From the NCBI GenBank assembly GCA_964384625.1, contig CAYLNH010000361.1, positions 1-5,892 on the forward strand: a stretch of DNA of 5,892 nt. The letters run 5' to 3'. Below the pieces are notes generated by a model. The model was not told where the DNA came from and ran no database searches. It saw only the letters and a program-made list of their open reading frames with translations. This document shows, one piece after another, positions 1 through 5,368 of the stretch. A program made the translations under genes and the position numbers. Position 1 is the first letter of the stretch. Every line of letters begins with the position of its first letter. Source of the DNA: CAYLNH01 sp964384625 (lineage in GTDB: Bacteria > Verrucomicrobiota > Lentisphaeria > JABSQK01).

Positions 1-2
1 AG

Positions 3-53
3 AATATGGAGGCAATAACACAGATGTTCAAGTTATTTGCGGACGACGCCTAA
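3..53 (+). CDS. Probable 3' end of an upstream gene
   Basis: This frame is open from the left edge and ends at TAA 51-53, four bases before the ATG of the next gene. The readable tail is about 16 residues and ends in K-L-F-A-D-D-A. The tight junction is what one expects inside an operon, so I read it as the C-terminus of a truncated upstream gene. Alternatively, a GGAGG at 8-12 lies 11 nt before ATG 24, which would give a nine-codon leader ORF. The window cannot decide between these. No product can be named. Confidence 0.3.
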   Translation, partial: NMEAITQMFKLFADDA

Positions 54-57
54 CGAA

Positions 58-525
58 ATGAAGCCCATCCCAAAATCCGGGAAAGAACGCGGCGCCTACC
101 CCACTCGCGAAGAGCACAACCAGAGTCGTCGGCAGTTCCTTCAATCGCTCGGGTTGGCCGGCGCGGGCTTCGGTCTGGCTTTTGCTGCCACGGGCGCGGC
201 TGCCGATGAGCCGACGAGGAAGGACCTTGTCAAACGCATCAAGGTGCTGGGAACCAAGCTTGGGGATGCCAGTTTCAAAGTACGGCGGAATGCAACAAGA
301 GACCTCCTGGCAATCGCCAGGGTAACCAGTAAAGACAAGAAGGTGGACGCCGAAGCCAGACAACTCGTCCTGCACGAGATGAAGGTCCTTCTGAAACACA
401 AGGACCCGGAAATCGCGCAGCGCGCCAAACAGATTATTGTAACACTGACACCGAAACCCAAGCCGCCGCCGGAACATCAGGTGCCGCTGAAAGGCGAAGT
501 CATGGTTGACGGCGTCTGGGAATAG
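58..525 (+). CDS. Tat-exported HEAT-like protein, paralogue 1; candidate substrate of the adjacent radical SAM enzyme
   Basis: The protein is 155 aa and unnamed. A twin-arginine signal is clear: S-R-R-Q-F-L at residues 23-28, a Gly/Ala/Leu-rich hydrophobic stretch at 30-45, and a likely signal peptidase site after A-A-A (47-49). The mature part is highly charged and mostly helical. It contains a HEAT-like segment (about 64-130: D-A-S-F-K-V-R-x2-A-T, then K-D-P-E-I-A-Q-R-A-K), then a Pro/Lys linker (132-138) and a tail with L-K-G-E-V (144-148). It has no cysteine. A TTG at 37 would add seven residues. I prefer ATG 58 because the next gene's product also begins M-K-P-x-P and because it sits 4 nt after the preceding stop; no strong Shine-Dalgarno is visible, so translational coupling is likely. 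Such HEAT-like repeats are common in Planctomycetota and Lentisphaerota exported proteins. Modification by the radical SAM enzyme is inferred from operon position only. Confidence 0.85.
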   Translation: MKPIPKSGKERGAYPTREEHNQSRRQFLQSLGLAGAGFGLAFAATGAAADEPTRKDLVKRIKVLGTKLGDASFKVRRNATRDLLAIARVTSKDKKVDAEARQLVLHEMKVLLKHKDPEIAQRAKQIIVTLTPKPKPPPEHQVPLKGEVMVDGVWE

Positions 526-530
526 AACCA

Positions 531-535
531 GGGAG
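531..535 (+). promoter_or_regulatory. Ribosome binding site deciding a GTG start
   Basis: GGGAG lies 7 nt upstream of GTG 543, between the two Tat-protein genes. It supports the non-ATG start at 543, the first codon of a product that begins M-K-P-K-P like its upstream paralogue. Confidence 0.7.
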
Positions 536-542
536 ATCTTTC

Positions 543-1061
543 GTGAAACCGAAACCCGTCAGACAAACACAACAACCGGAATACCCGGATCGTCGCCGGT
601 TCATCCGTCATGTCGGCCTGGTTGCCGCTGGCGCCGGGTTGGCTGCCGTCGCGCTGCCGTCCGTTCTCGCCGACCCCCCGCCGCTTGCCGGTACTCCCCC
701 TGTGCGGCCGAAACCCGAGAAGGAGAAGGACGGCAAGAAAGCTGTGTTCTGTGCCGAAACCTTCGGCAAGGACGTGGACAAACTCGCAAAACAACTTGGC
801 AGCGACGATTTCAAAGTCCGCAAGCAGGCAACCGCGAAGCTGATCGCATTTGGCAAAGGCGACGGCAAGAACAAGGCAGTCGACGCCAAACGCAAGGCGA
901 TCGTCATCCAGAAGATGAATGCGCTGCAGCAGGCCAAGGATCCGGAAGTGGCCCAGCGGGCGAAGGAAATCGTGCTCGCCCTGACGCCGGAGAAGAAGGT
1001 GCGGGCCGTGCCGGAACGGCCGATCCAACTGAAGGGCGATGTCGCGATCGAGGTGCGTTAG
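543..1061 (+). CDS. Tat-exported HEAT-like protein, paralogue 2; candidate substrate of the adjacent radical SAM enzyme
   Basis: The protein is 172 aa and clearly paralogous to the gene just upstream. The Tat signal is D-R-R-R-F-I (residues 16-21), then a hydrophobic Val/Ala/Gly/Leu stretch (24-42) and a probable cleavage site after V-L-A (41-43). A Pro-rich linker (45-58) and a Lys/Glu stretch follow. The HEAT-like segment (about 80-147) contains S-D-D-F-K-V-R-K-Q-A-T and K-D-P-E-V-A-Q-R-A-K-E-I. The tail keeps P-E-x-P-I-Q-L-K-G-D-V (157-167), matching the same tail block in the upstream protein although the residues around it have diverged. There is a single cysteine (70). The start is GTG 543 with GGGAG 7 nt upstream. 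The stop is 9 nt before the radical SAM gene, so the two are surely co-transcribed. The biochemical role is unknown. Possible roles are a modified precursor, a carrier, or a periplasmic scaffold. Confidence 0.87.
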   Translation: MKPKPVRQTQQPEYPDRRRFIRHVGLVAAGAGLAAVALPSVLADPPPLAGTPPVRPKPEKEKDGKKAVFCAETFGKDVDKLAKQLGSDDFKVRKQATAKLIAFGKGDGKNKAVDAKRKAIVIQKMNALQQAKDPEVAQRAKEIVLALTPEKKVRAVPERPIQLKGDVAIEVR

Positions 1062-1070
1062 CCGACCACA

Positions 1071-2192
1071 ATGGACTTCACTCTCTGCCTTACCCACGAC
1101 TGCAATCTGCGCTGCAGCTACTGCTACGCCGGGCGCAAGTTCAAGAAACGCATGTCGTGGAAGACTGCTCGGCGCGCCGTCGACTTCGCGGTGGAACACA
1201 CCCTCGAACAAGGACCCCCTTACGAGATCCAGTTCGGTTTCTTCGGCGGTGAGCCGATGCTCGAATGGGACCTGGTCAAGCGCGCCACGGAGTACACCGA
1301 GTCCCTGGCGCGCGAGCATGGCATTACTCTGAAGAAGACGCTGACGACCAACGCCACGTTGTTGCAGCAGGAGCACGCGGATTATCTCAGCGCCCACGAC
1401 TTCTACGTCGGTCTGTCGATCGACGGCAACCGGCAGATGCACGATCGAACCCGCCGGTTCCGCAACGGCCGGAGTTCGCATGCCCGCAGTTGCCGCGCCC
1501 TGGAGTTTTACAAAGGCCCGAACGCCCGCGGCGAGGTGATCATCACTGTTGACCCGGCCAATGTCGAGTTCGTGGGAGAGTCTGTGCGCTGGCTGTCCGA
1601 CCTGGACATCTGCAACATCTCACTCAATCCGAACTTTTACGTCGACTGGTCCGACGACGCCCGGGCACGCTGGCGGAAAGGGTACGAGAACGCCGCTGAG
1701 ATCTATATCGAGAACTTCCGGCGGCCGCGATATTACCGGATCAATTTCATCGACGGCAAGATCAAGACCCGGCTGCAGCAGGGCTACCAGATGTGTGACC
1801 GCTGCAACTTCGGCGAGAAAGAGATCGCCGTCGCGGCCGGCGGCAATGTCTATCCCTGCGAACGGCTGGTGGCCGAGGATGACAACGAGGAAATGTGCAT
1901 CGGCAACGTCTTCGAGGGATTCAGCCTGGCGAAACGTTTGAAACTCCTGGAACAGCGCGGCAACATAAACCCGGAGTGTCGCGAGTGTGCTTTGAAAGAG
2001 CGCTGCATGAACTGGTGCGGCTGTGTCAACTACGCCACGACCGGTGCGATCAACCAGGTCGACGGCATCGTCTGCTACCACGAACAGATGACCATCGAGA
2101 TTGCCGACCAAGTCGCGGCCACGTTGTACAACGAATCCAACCCTTACTTCCTCGCCAAATTCTACGGCGATACCGGCGAACCGTCGTCCTGA
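1071..2192 (+). CDS. Radical SAM/SPASM-domain enzyme, probable protein or peptide maturase
   Basis: The protein is 373 aa. The radical SAM motif C-x3-C-x2-C is at C11, C15 and C18 (C-N-L-R-C-S-Y-C-Y), followed by G-G-E-P at 59-62, T-T-N-A-T-L-L at 92-98 and L-S-I-D-G at 115-119. These are the landmarks of the anaerobic sulfatase maturase (anSME)/PqqE-like superfamily, which cleaves S-adenosylmethionine to a 5'-deoxyadenosyl radical. The C-terminal SPASM domain has the full seven-cysteine pattern: C245-x12-G-x4-C263, then C303-x2-C306-x5-C312-x3-C316, then C335, enough to ligate two auxiliary 4Fe-4S clusters. C242, C276 and C318 are extra. There is no signal peptide, so it acts in the cytoplasm. 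ATG 1071 puts the motif at the usual place near the N-terminus; the nearest purine-rich site (AGGTG 1051-1055) is far, so coupling to the upstream gene is likely. SPASM enzymes typically modify peptides or proteins. No sulfatase lies in the window, whereas two Tat proteins precede it directly, so those are the favoured but unproven substrates. Confidence 0.95.
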   Translation: MDFTLCLTHDCNLRCSYCYAGRKFKKRMSWKTARRAVDFAVEHTLEQGPPYEIQFGFFGGEPMLEWDLVKRATEYTESLAREHGITLKKTLTTNATLLQQEHADYLSAHDFYVGLSIDGNRQMHDRTRRFRNGRSSHARSCRALEFYKGPNARGEVIITVDPANVEFVGESVRWLSDLDICNISLNPNFYVDWSDDARARWRKGYENAAEIYIENFRRPRYYRINFIDGKIKTRLQQGYQMCDRCNFGEKEIAVAAGGNVYPCERLVAEDDNEEMCIGNVFEGFSLAKRLKLLEQRGNINPECRECALKERCMNWCGCVNYATTGAINQVDGIVCYHEQMTIEIADQVAATLYNESNPYFLAKFYGDTGEPSS

Positions 2193-2233
2193 GCGCCGCG
2201 TCGTTTCCCGGACCTCCGCACTGCGGCGTTCCT

Positions 2234-2252
2234 CCGGCCGCAAGACGGCCGG
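2234..2252. repeat. Small GC-rich hairpin after the radical SAM gene
   Basis: CCGGCCG (2234-2240) and CGGCCGG (2246-2252) form a 7-bp stem around the loop CAAGA. It begins about 40 nt after the radical SAM stop. Only two T residues follow, so it is a poor intrinsic terminator; it may protect the 3' end of the mRNA. Confidence 0.35.
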
Positions 2253-2327
2253 TTCCCCGGCGGGCCGCGCTATCCACACCTGCCGCGAAAAGGGTGCAGG
2301 ATCGTGTTTCTGCTTTCCGAGAAGAAG

Positions 2328-2504
2328 CCCCAAGCTGAGCTTGGGGAGTATCTACACCCCCTTCAGTTCAGTCGGCACACCAGAACCCCCGCCCTTTGCT
2401 CCGGAATTGGCAAACATTTTGCCAATTCCGGAGCAAAGGGCGGGGGAGTCGTGGCGAAGGCAAAACTGAAGGGAGGCTGACACTCCCCCGGCACAGCCGG
2501 GGGG
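2328..2504. mobile_element. Palindromic MITE-like or BIME-like element, core
   Basis: The whole interval folds about one centre near 2416. Three blocks obey the same symmetry. The inner one is a perfect 29-bp inverted repeat (2386-2414 with 2418-2446). Outside it are 17 diverged bases on each side. Then comes a perfect 10-bp repeat, CCCTTCAGTT at 2359-2368 and AACTGAAGGG at 2464-2473. The outermost blocks, 2328-2368 and the reverse complement of 2464-2504, match at about 30 of 41 positions with one gap. Each outer block contains its own hairpin: CCCCAAGC-TGA-GCTTGGGG on the left and CCCCCGGC-ACA-GCCGGGGG on the right. Weaker inverted similarity continues outwards (2271-2292 against 2507-2529, including CGCGAAAAG/CTTTTCGCG), offset by about 33 nt. 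There is no room for a transposase gene, so it would be non-autonomous. The class (MITE, or paired REP/BIME) is inference, and the exact ends and any target duplication are not resolved. Confidence 0.6.
2386..2446. repeat. Perfect 29-bp inverted repeat with a 3-nt loop
   Basis: The left arm runs from 2386 (CCCCCGCCCTTTGC...) to 2414 and the right arm from 2418 to 2446, with CAT as the loop. All 29 positions pair without a mismatch. Both ends carry a run of five C or G, so the stem is very stable in RNA and could extrude as a cruciform in DNA. It is the centre of the larger palindromic element. No T tract follows on either strand, so it is not a standard intrinsic terminator, although it would be a strong barrier to transcript readthrough or decay. 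Confidence 0.95.
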
Positions 2505-2511
2505 ATCTTTT
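2485..2511 (+). terminator. Possible intrinsic terminator in the right end of the palindromic element
   Basis: CCCCCGGC (2485-2492) pairs with GCCGGGGG (2496-2503) around ACA, and a T2484-G2504 wobble can extend it. ATCTTTT (2505-2511) follows directly. The stem is strong but the T tract is short. It could end the radical SAM operon before the next promoter at 2570. It is also the end hairpin of the palindromic repeat, so its main role may be as part of that element. Confidence 0.45.
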
Positions 2512-2569
2512 CGCGCTGGGTGTATCTATCCCGCCGCAAGAACGTCCAGCCGTCACGCCTTCAAACCTG

Positions 2570-2597
2570 TTGACATCATGCCGAATGCCGCGACAAT
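2570..2597 (+). promoter_or_regulatory. Sigma-70-type promoter for the metallophosphoesterase gene
   Basis: A perfect -35 TTGACA (2570-2575) is followed by a 16-bp spacer and GACAAT (2592-2597, four of six matches to TATAAT). The predicted start of transcription is about 2604, giving a leader of roughly 20 nt that includes AGGA (2614-2617), 6 nt before ATG 2624. No operator-like repeat is visible around it. Confidence 0.6.
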
Positions 2598-2623
2598 AAA
2601 CAGCAACAGCAACAGGACAGCAC

Positions 2624-3763
2624 ATGCGCCTCTTTCTATTTATCTTTCTAAGCATCTACGGCGGCATGCACGCCGGTGTCTTCTGGCGTTTTTACACGGC
2701 GTTTCCGTCTCTCGGCCGCTGGCGCTGGGCCGGCGCCCCGTTCATGCTGCTGATGGTTCTGTCCCCGATCGCCGCGCGCCTGCTTGAACACCACGACTTC
2801 ACCACACTCGGCAAGATCGCCTCGTACGTCGCCTTTATCTGGATGGCCATCGTCTTCTGGCTGTTCTGTTACTGTTTCCTGATGGACATGATCGCTCTCG
2901 TGCTCTGGGGCGGGCGGACGTTGGCGCCGAAATGGAATGTGCCCTCGCTGGCGCCGAAGTGGCGCTTTGTGGTTCCTGCCGGGCTGATGCTTGTCAGTCT
3001 CGTCTGGGGCATGATCGAGGTCCGCGTGCTGCGTCGCCCGCAGGTGGTCTGTAACGTTCCCGCTTTGCCCGACGGGCGCCGGGAATTGAAGATTTTGATG
3101 CTGACCGATGTGCATCTGGGCAGCATGGTCGGCCGCGAGAAACTCGCCCAGATTGCCGCGGTGGTTGACGCCGAAAAGCCGGACATCATCGTCAGTACGG
3201 GGGATCTGGCGGACGGCGGCGCCGAACATCTGGAGCGGCTGGTGGAGCCGCTCCGAAACATTGATGCGCCGTTGGGCAAATACGCTGTGATGGGCAATCA
3301 CGAATTCTACACCGGCGTGCAGCGCAGCGTGGAGTTTCACGAAAACGCGGGATTCCGGATGCTGCGCGGCTCGGCGGTAACCCTCGGCGACAACCAGGAA
3401 CTGGTTATTGTCGGTGTCGATGATCCGGCCGGCAAGCGATTCAACCTGGAAGGCGGCCTGGACGAAGCCGCGGCACTGGCGGCCGGACGGGGCGATCGGG
3501 CAGTGGTCCTGCTGAAGCACCGTCCGCGGGTGGACCCGGAGTCGGTTGACAAATTCGACATTCAGCTTTCCGGGCACGTTCATGGTGGACAGATCTTTCC
3601 GTTCAACGTCTTTGTCGCGATGGATTACAAGTACGGCGCCGGTCTGCATCGCGTTTCGGACCGGAGCCGGCTTTATGTTTCCCGCGGTACCGGCACCTGG
3701 GGGCCCAAGCTGCGGGTTCTCGCCCCGGCAGAGGTGACGGTCATCGTTCTGCGCAGAGAGTGA
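2624..3763 (+). CDS. Membrane-anchored calcineurin-like metallophosphoesterase (YkuE/YaeI/LpxG type)
   Basis: The protein is 379 aa. The N-terminal third has about four hydrophobic segments (near 2-23, 38-54, 66-93 and 115-133) and the catalytic domain starts near residue 150. All metal-binding motifs are present in order: D162-x-H164, G193-D194, G224-N225-H226-E227, H299 (in L-K-H-R-P), and G317-H318-x-H320-G-G-Q. These bind the two-metal centre of the superfamily, which hydrolyses phosphate esters or pyrophosphates. The arrangement of N-terminal membrane helices plus a compact phosphoesterase matches the YkuE/YaeI group. That group includes LpxG of Chlamydiae, which cleaves UDP-diacylglucosamine in lipid A synthesis; YkuE-type enzymes from other bacteria have other or unclear substrates. 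The substrate here is therefore not settled. The start is fixed by AGGA 6 nt upstream and by a promoter just before it. It appears to be transcribed alone, with no clear terminator after the stop. Confidence 0.95.
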   Translation: MRLFLFIFLSIYGGMHAGVFWRFYTAFPSLGRWRWAGAPFMLLMVLSPIAARLLEHHDFTTLGKIASYVAFIWMAIVFWLFCYCFLMDMIALVLWGGRTLAPKWNVPSLAPKWRFVVPAGLMLVSLVWGMIEVRVLRRPQVVCNVPALPDGRRELKILMLTDVHLGSMVGREKLAQIAAVVDAEKPDIIVSTGDLADGGAEHLERLVEPLRNIDAPLGKYAVMGNHEFYTGVQRSVEFHENAGFRMLRGSAVTLGDNQELVIVGVDDPAGKRFNLEGGLDEAAALAAGRGDRAVVLLKHRPRVDPESVDKFDIQLSGHVHGGQIFPFNVFVAMDYKYGAGLHRVSDRSRLYVSRGTGTWGPKLRVLAPAEVTVIVLRRE

Positions 3764-4054
3764 GCCTCGATCCGGAGCTCCCAGGCAGCGGGTTGACCTT
3801 GTCCCATGATTGAGGTCCAGGCTCCGCCGGCAGAGAACCAACCTCGAAACCCTCGATGCCGGAACCAAGCCGATGGGTTGCAGCGAGAGGACAGAACACC
3901 GATTCCCAGCGGGCTCAGCCGGACTCGGGTCGCCGCGCCGCCCCGCGTTCTGAGGGGGATTGCGGGCGCCGGGAACAACCCGGCGGCGGGGACTCTCGCT
4001 GCGGCCCGGCAGCATCTGCAACGTGAAGAAACGGTGTAATTTACGTTTTTCGCG
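3764..4054. other. Intergenic region without a convincing gene
   Basis: About 290 nt. An open frame from ATG 3806 to 4039 lacks a ribosome binding site and recognisable content, so I do not call it. Two structures can be seen. The first is a bulged stem: AACCC and TCG (3848-3855) pair with CGA and GGGTT (3871-3879), and a further CTCG/CGAG pair (3843-3846 with 3884-3887) extends it. The second is a 7-bp hairpin, CGCCGGG-AACAA-CCCGGCG (3967-3985), without a T tract. Neither is a clear terminator. The stretch from 4040 is AT-rich and leads into the promoter at 4055. Confidence 0.5.
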
Positions 4055-4082
4055 TTGACCTCCGCGTGATGATCGCTATCGT
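4055..4082 (+). promoter_or_regulatory. Sigma-70-type promoter for the prepilin-like gene
   Basis: TTGACC (4055-4060), a 16-bp spacer and TATCGT (4077-4082, four of six matches). The spacer and -35 resemble the promoter at 2570. Transcription would begin near 4089, leaving a leader of about 80 nt. This placement rules out the GTG at 4066 as the start of the downstream gene, since it lies inside the promoter. Confidence 0.5.
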
Positions 4083-4170
4083 GTTTCTCTCCAAAGAGTC
4101 ACAGCCAGGCGGGGCAGCTCGCGGATTGGGTCCCTGCGGCTGGGTGGAAATCAAGTCAATGGGGTGCTCC

Positions 4171-4929
4171 ATGATGCCTTTGAAACGTCGTATCTCAGTA
4201 CATTTCACGCTGACGGAACTGTTGGTCGTCGTGGCAATTGTGGCGATCTTTGCGTCCATGCTTGTGCCGGCGGTGAACAAGGCCCTCGGCAAAGCCCGGG
4301 CGATCGCCTGCATGAGCAATATCCGGCAGATCGGCCTGGCCGCTGCCGGCTATGTTGACGAGTACAACGGATACACGATGCCCGGTGATTTCGGCAGTAC
4401 GACAACCTACGCCTACAACCATTGGATCAACTACCTCGTTGAAGCGCAGGTCATCCGTGATCACGACGTCTTTCGTTGTCAGTCCCTGCGCACCGCCGAG
4501 TGCTTCAATCCGTCCGGCGGCGAGAACGTGATCACGGAGGCGAGCTACATCATGAACCTGATGCCGCGGGGCAGCGCCGCGTCCGCCGCCTGGAGCGGGG
4601 CTGGTTTGCCCCCGGGCGGCGTGATGCAGGGCTGGGGCCGTATCTCGGCGACGGAACGCCTGGTGAAAGCCAGTGATATCCGGCAGCCGGAGATGGCGCT
4701 GCACATTATGGATGTTGCCGCCGGCGGTATCTCGTCGGCACATCAGGGCGTCAACAAATTCATGCGCACCGACTACGGCGTGGTCAATGTCCCGCCCCAC
4801 GGCTGCGGGCTCGACTGGCGCTGGGTCGGTTATCACCATGACGACGGCTACAATGCGGTGTTCGGCGACCTCCACTGCGAAAAGCTGACGCTGTCCGAAC
4901 CCATAAACTGGGTCGTTACCAATCGCTGA
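4171..4929 (+). CDS. Prepilin-type (pseudopilin-like) protein with H-X9-DG-like C-terminus
   Basis: The protein is 252 aa from ATG 4171. The N-terminus is a type IV prepilin signal: a basic leader (K-R-R at 5-7), then F12-T-L-T-E16-L-L and a hydrophobic helix to about residue 33 ending M-L-V-P-A. E16 is the conserved Glu at mature position 5. A helical stretch, cysteine-containing as usual (A-C-M-S-N-I-R-Q-I-G), follows. Near the C-terminus is H223-X9-D233-L-H, matching the 'prepilin-type processing-associated H-X9-DG' pattern with Leu in place of Gly. These proteins occur in dozens to hundreds of paralogues in Lentisphaerota and Planctomycetota; the role of most is unknown, though processing by a prepilin peptidase and insertion in the inner membrane are expected. 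Residue -1 is His rather than Gly, which is common in these paralogues. ATG 4159 or 4174 are alternative starts. GGGG at 4161-4164 is 6 nt before 4171. The upstream in-frame GTG at 4066 overlaps the promoter and is rejected. Confidence 0.88.
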   Translation: MMPLKRRISVHFTLTELLVVVAIVAIFASMLVPAVNKALGKARAIACMSNIRQIGLAAAGYVDEYNGYTMPGDFGSTTTYAYNHWINYLVEAQVIRDHDVFRCQSLRTAECFNPSGGENVITEASYIMNLMPRGSAASAAWSGAGLPPGGVMQGWGRISATERLVKASDIRQPEMALHIMDVAAGGISSAHQGVNKFMRTDYGVVNVPPHGCGLDWRWVGYHHDDGYNAVFGDLHCEKLTLSEPINWVVTNR

Positions 4930-5031
4930 TTCCGGGGGGGGTGTCTATCCTCGGGCAGCACGGCACGGCCAGCGGCGTTCTCCGTCCCCCCATACTACCA
5001 GTCCGGGCCGTTGAGATGGGATTTCGGGTTG

Positions 5032-5235
5032 ATGGCTGGTCTGCATAGTGGAGCGCCGGAGCTGATGTCGTCTGGGTGGAAATACGAACACGCTGCCTCG
5101 CTCCGGTTCAGTGCCGACGGTAAGCCGGAGTGCCGCTGGATACGCAGTCAGGGGAGCAGCCGGCAGAGCCCTGCAGGGCAATCTCTGCAGTTTGGGATGA
5201 AAGAACCGCCGAAGACCGGCGTATCGGCAGGGTAG
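5032..5235 (+). CDS. Doubtful short ORF, possibly a gene remnant
   Basis: This frame is open from at least TTG 5011 to TAG 5233-5235; ATG 5032 would give 67 aa. No Shine-Dalgarno precedes either start, and third positions are less GC-rich than in the neighbouring genes. The segment G-W-K-Y-E-H-A-A-S-L-R-F-S-A-D-G-K vaguely resembles the opening of beta-propeller glycosidase or sialidase-like proteins (a W/Y-E-H-x-x-S-L ... D-G pattern), but the rest does not continue as such. It could be a decayed fragment or non-coding. It ends 22 nt before a better-supported small ORF. Confidence 0.22.
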   Translation: MAGLHSGAPELMSSGWKYEHAASLRFSADGKPECRWIRSQGSSRQSPAGQSLQFGMKEPPKTGVSAG

Positions 5236-5257
5236 ATGAAAGAAGGAAGATAGACTG

Positions 5258-5368
5258 ATGATGATCGAACCGACAGCCCGACAAGACGGAACCGAAGCTG
5301 AGAAACAGCAGAATTTGCTGTTTGCCGGTTGGCTTAACGGTATTCCCGTTGACGGGGCTGTCGGATGA
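5258..5368 (+). CDS. Small ORF of 36 codons with a ribosome binding site
   Basis: ATG 5258 is preceded by AAGGA (5243-5247, 10 nt away) inside a purine-rich tract, and the frame runs 36 codons to TGA 5366-5368. The product begins M-M-I-E-P-T-A-R, has an acidic/Gln-rich first half (T-E-A-E-K-Q-Q), and then a more hydrophobic half, N-L-L-F-A-G-W-L-N-G-I-P-V-D-G. There is no cysteine and no signal or membrane helix. A strong terminator begins 30 nt after the stop, so this would be the last gene of its transcript. I recognise no family. It could be a genuine small protein, a leader peptide, or chance, because the same bases also form inverted repeats that could instead belong to a structured RNA. 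Confidence 0.4.
   Translation: MMIEPTARQDGTEAEKQQNLLFAGWLNGIPVDGAVG

Noticed and set aside
477..1481. Minus-strand ORF of 334 codons
   Set aside because: It overlaps the second Tat protein and the start of the radical SAM gene on the opposite strand and has no recognisable domain.
1071..2192. Naming the radical SAM gene as an anaerobic sulfatase maturase
   Set aside because: The motifs fit the broader SPASM group, but no sulfatase is adjacent and the neighbours are Tat-HEAT proteins, so a specific name would be unsupported.
2396..2599. 67-codon ORF starting inside the 29-bp hairpin
   Set aside because: It is created by the palindrome and the terminator-like repeat; a similar peptide appears on the other strand because of the symmetry.
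2648..4021. Long minus-strand ORF of 457 codons
   Set aside because: It is the shadow of the metallophosphoesterase, whose motifs and membrane segments clearly read on the + strand.
3806..4039. 77-codon + strand ORF between the phosphoesterase and prepilin-like genes
   Set aside because: There is no ribosome binding site and no family resemblance, and its composition is that of chance open frames in GC-rich DNA.
4066..4170. Longer N-terminus for the prepilin-like gene from GTG 4066
   Set aside because: The extension overlaps the -10 region of a good promoter and would put about 45 residues before the prepilin motif, against a normal leader of about 10.
4934..4941. Run of eight G just after the prepilin-like stop codon, as a possible phase-variation tract
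   Set aside because: It lies outside the reading frame and not in a visible promoter spacer; the protein already ends with a normal C-terminus for the family.
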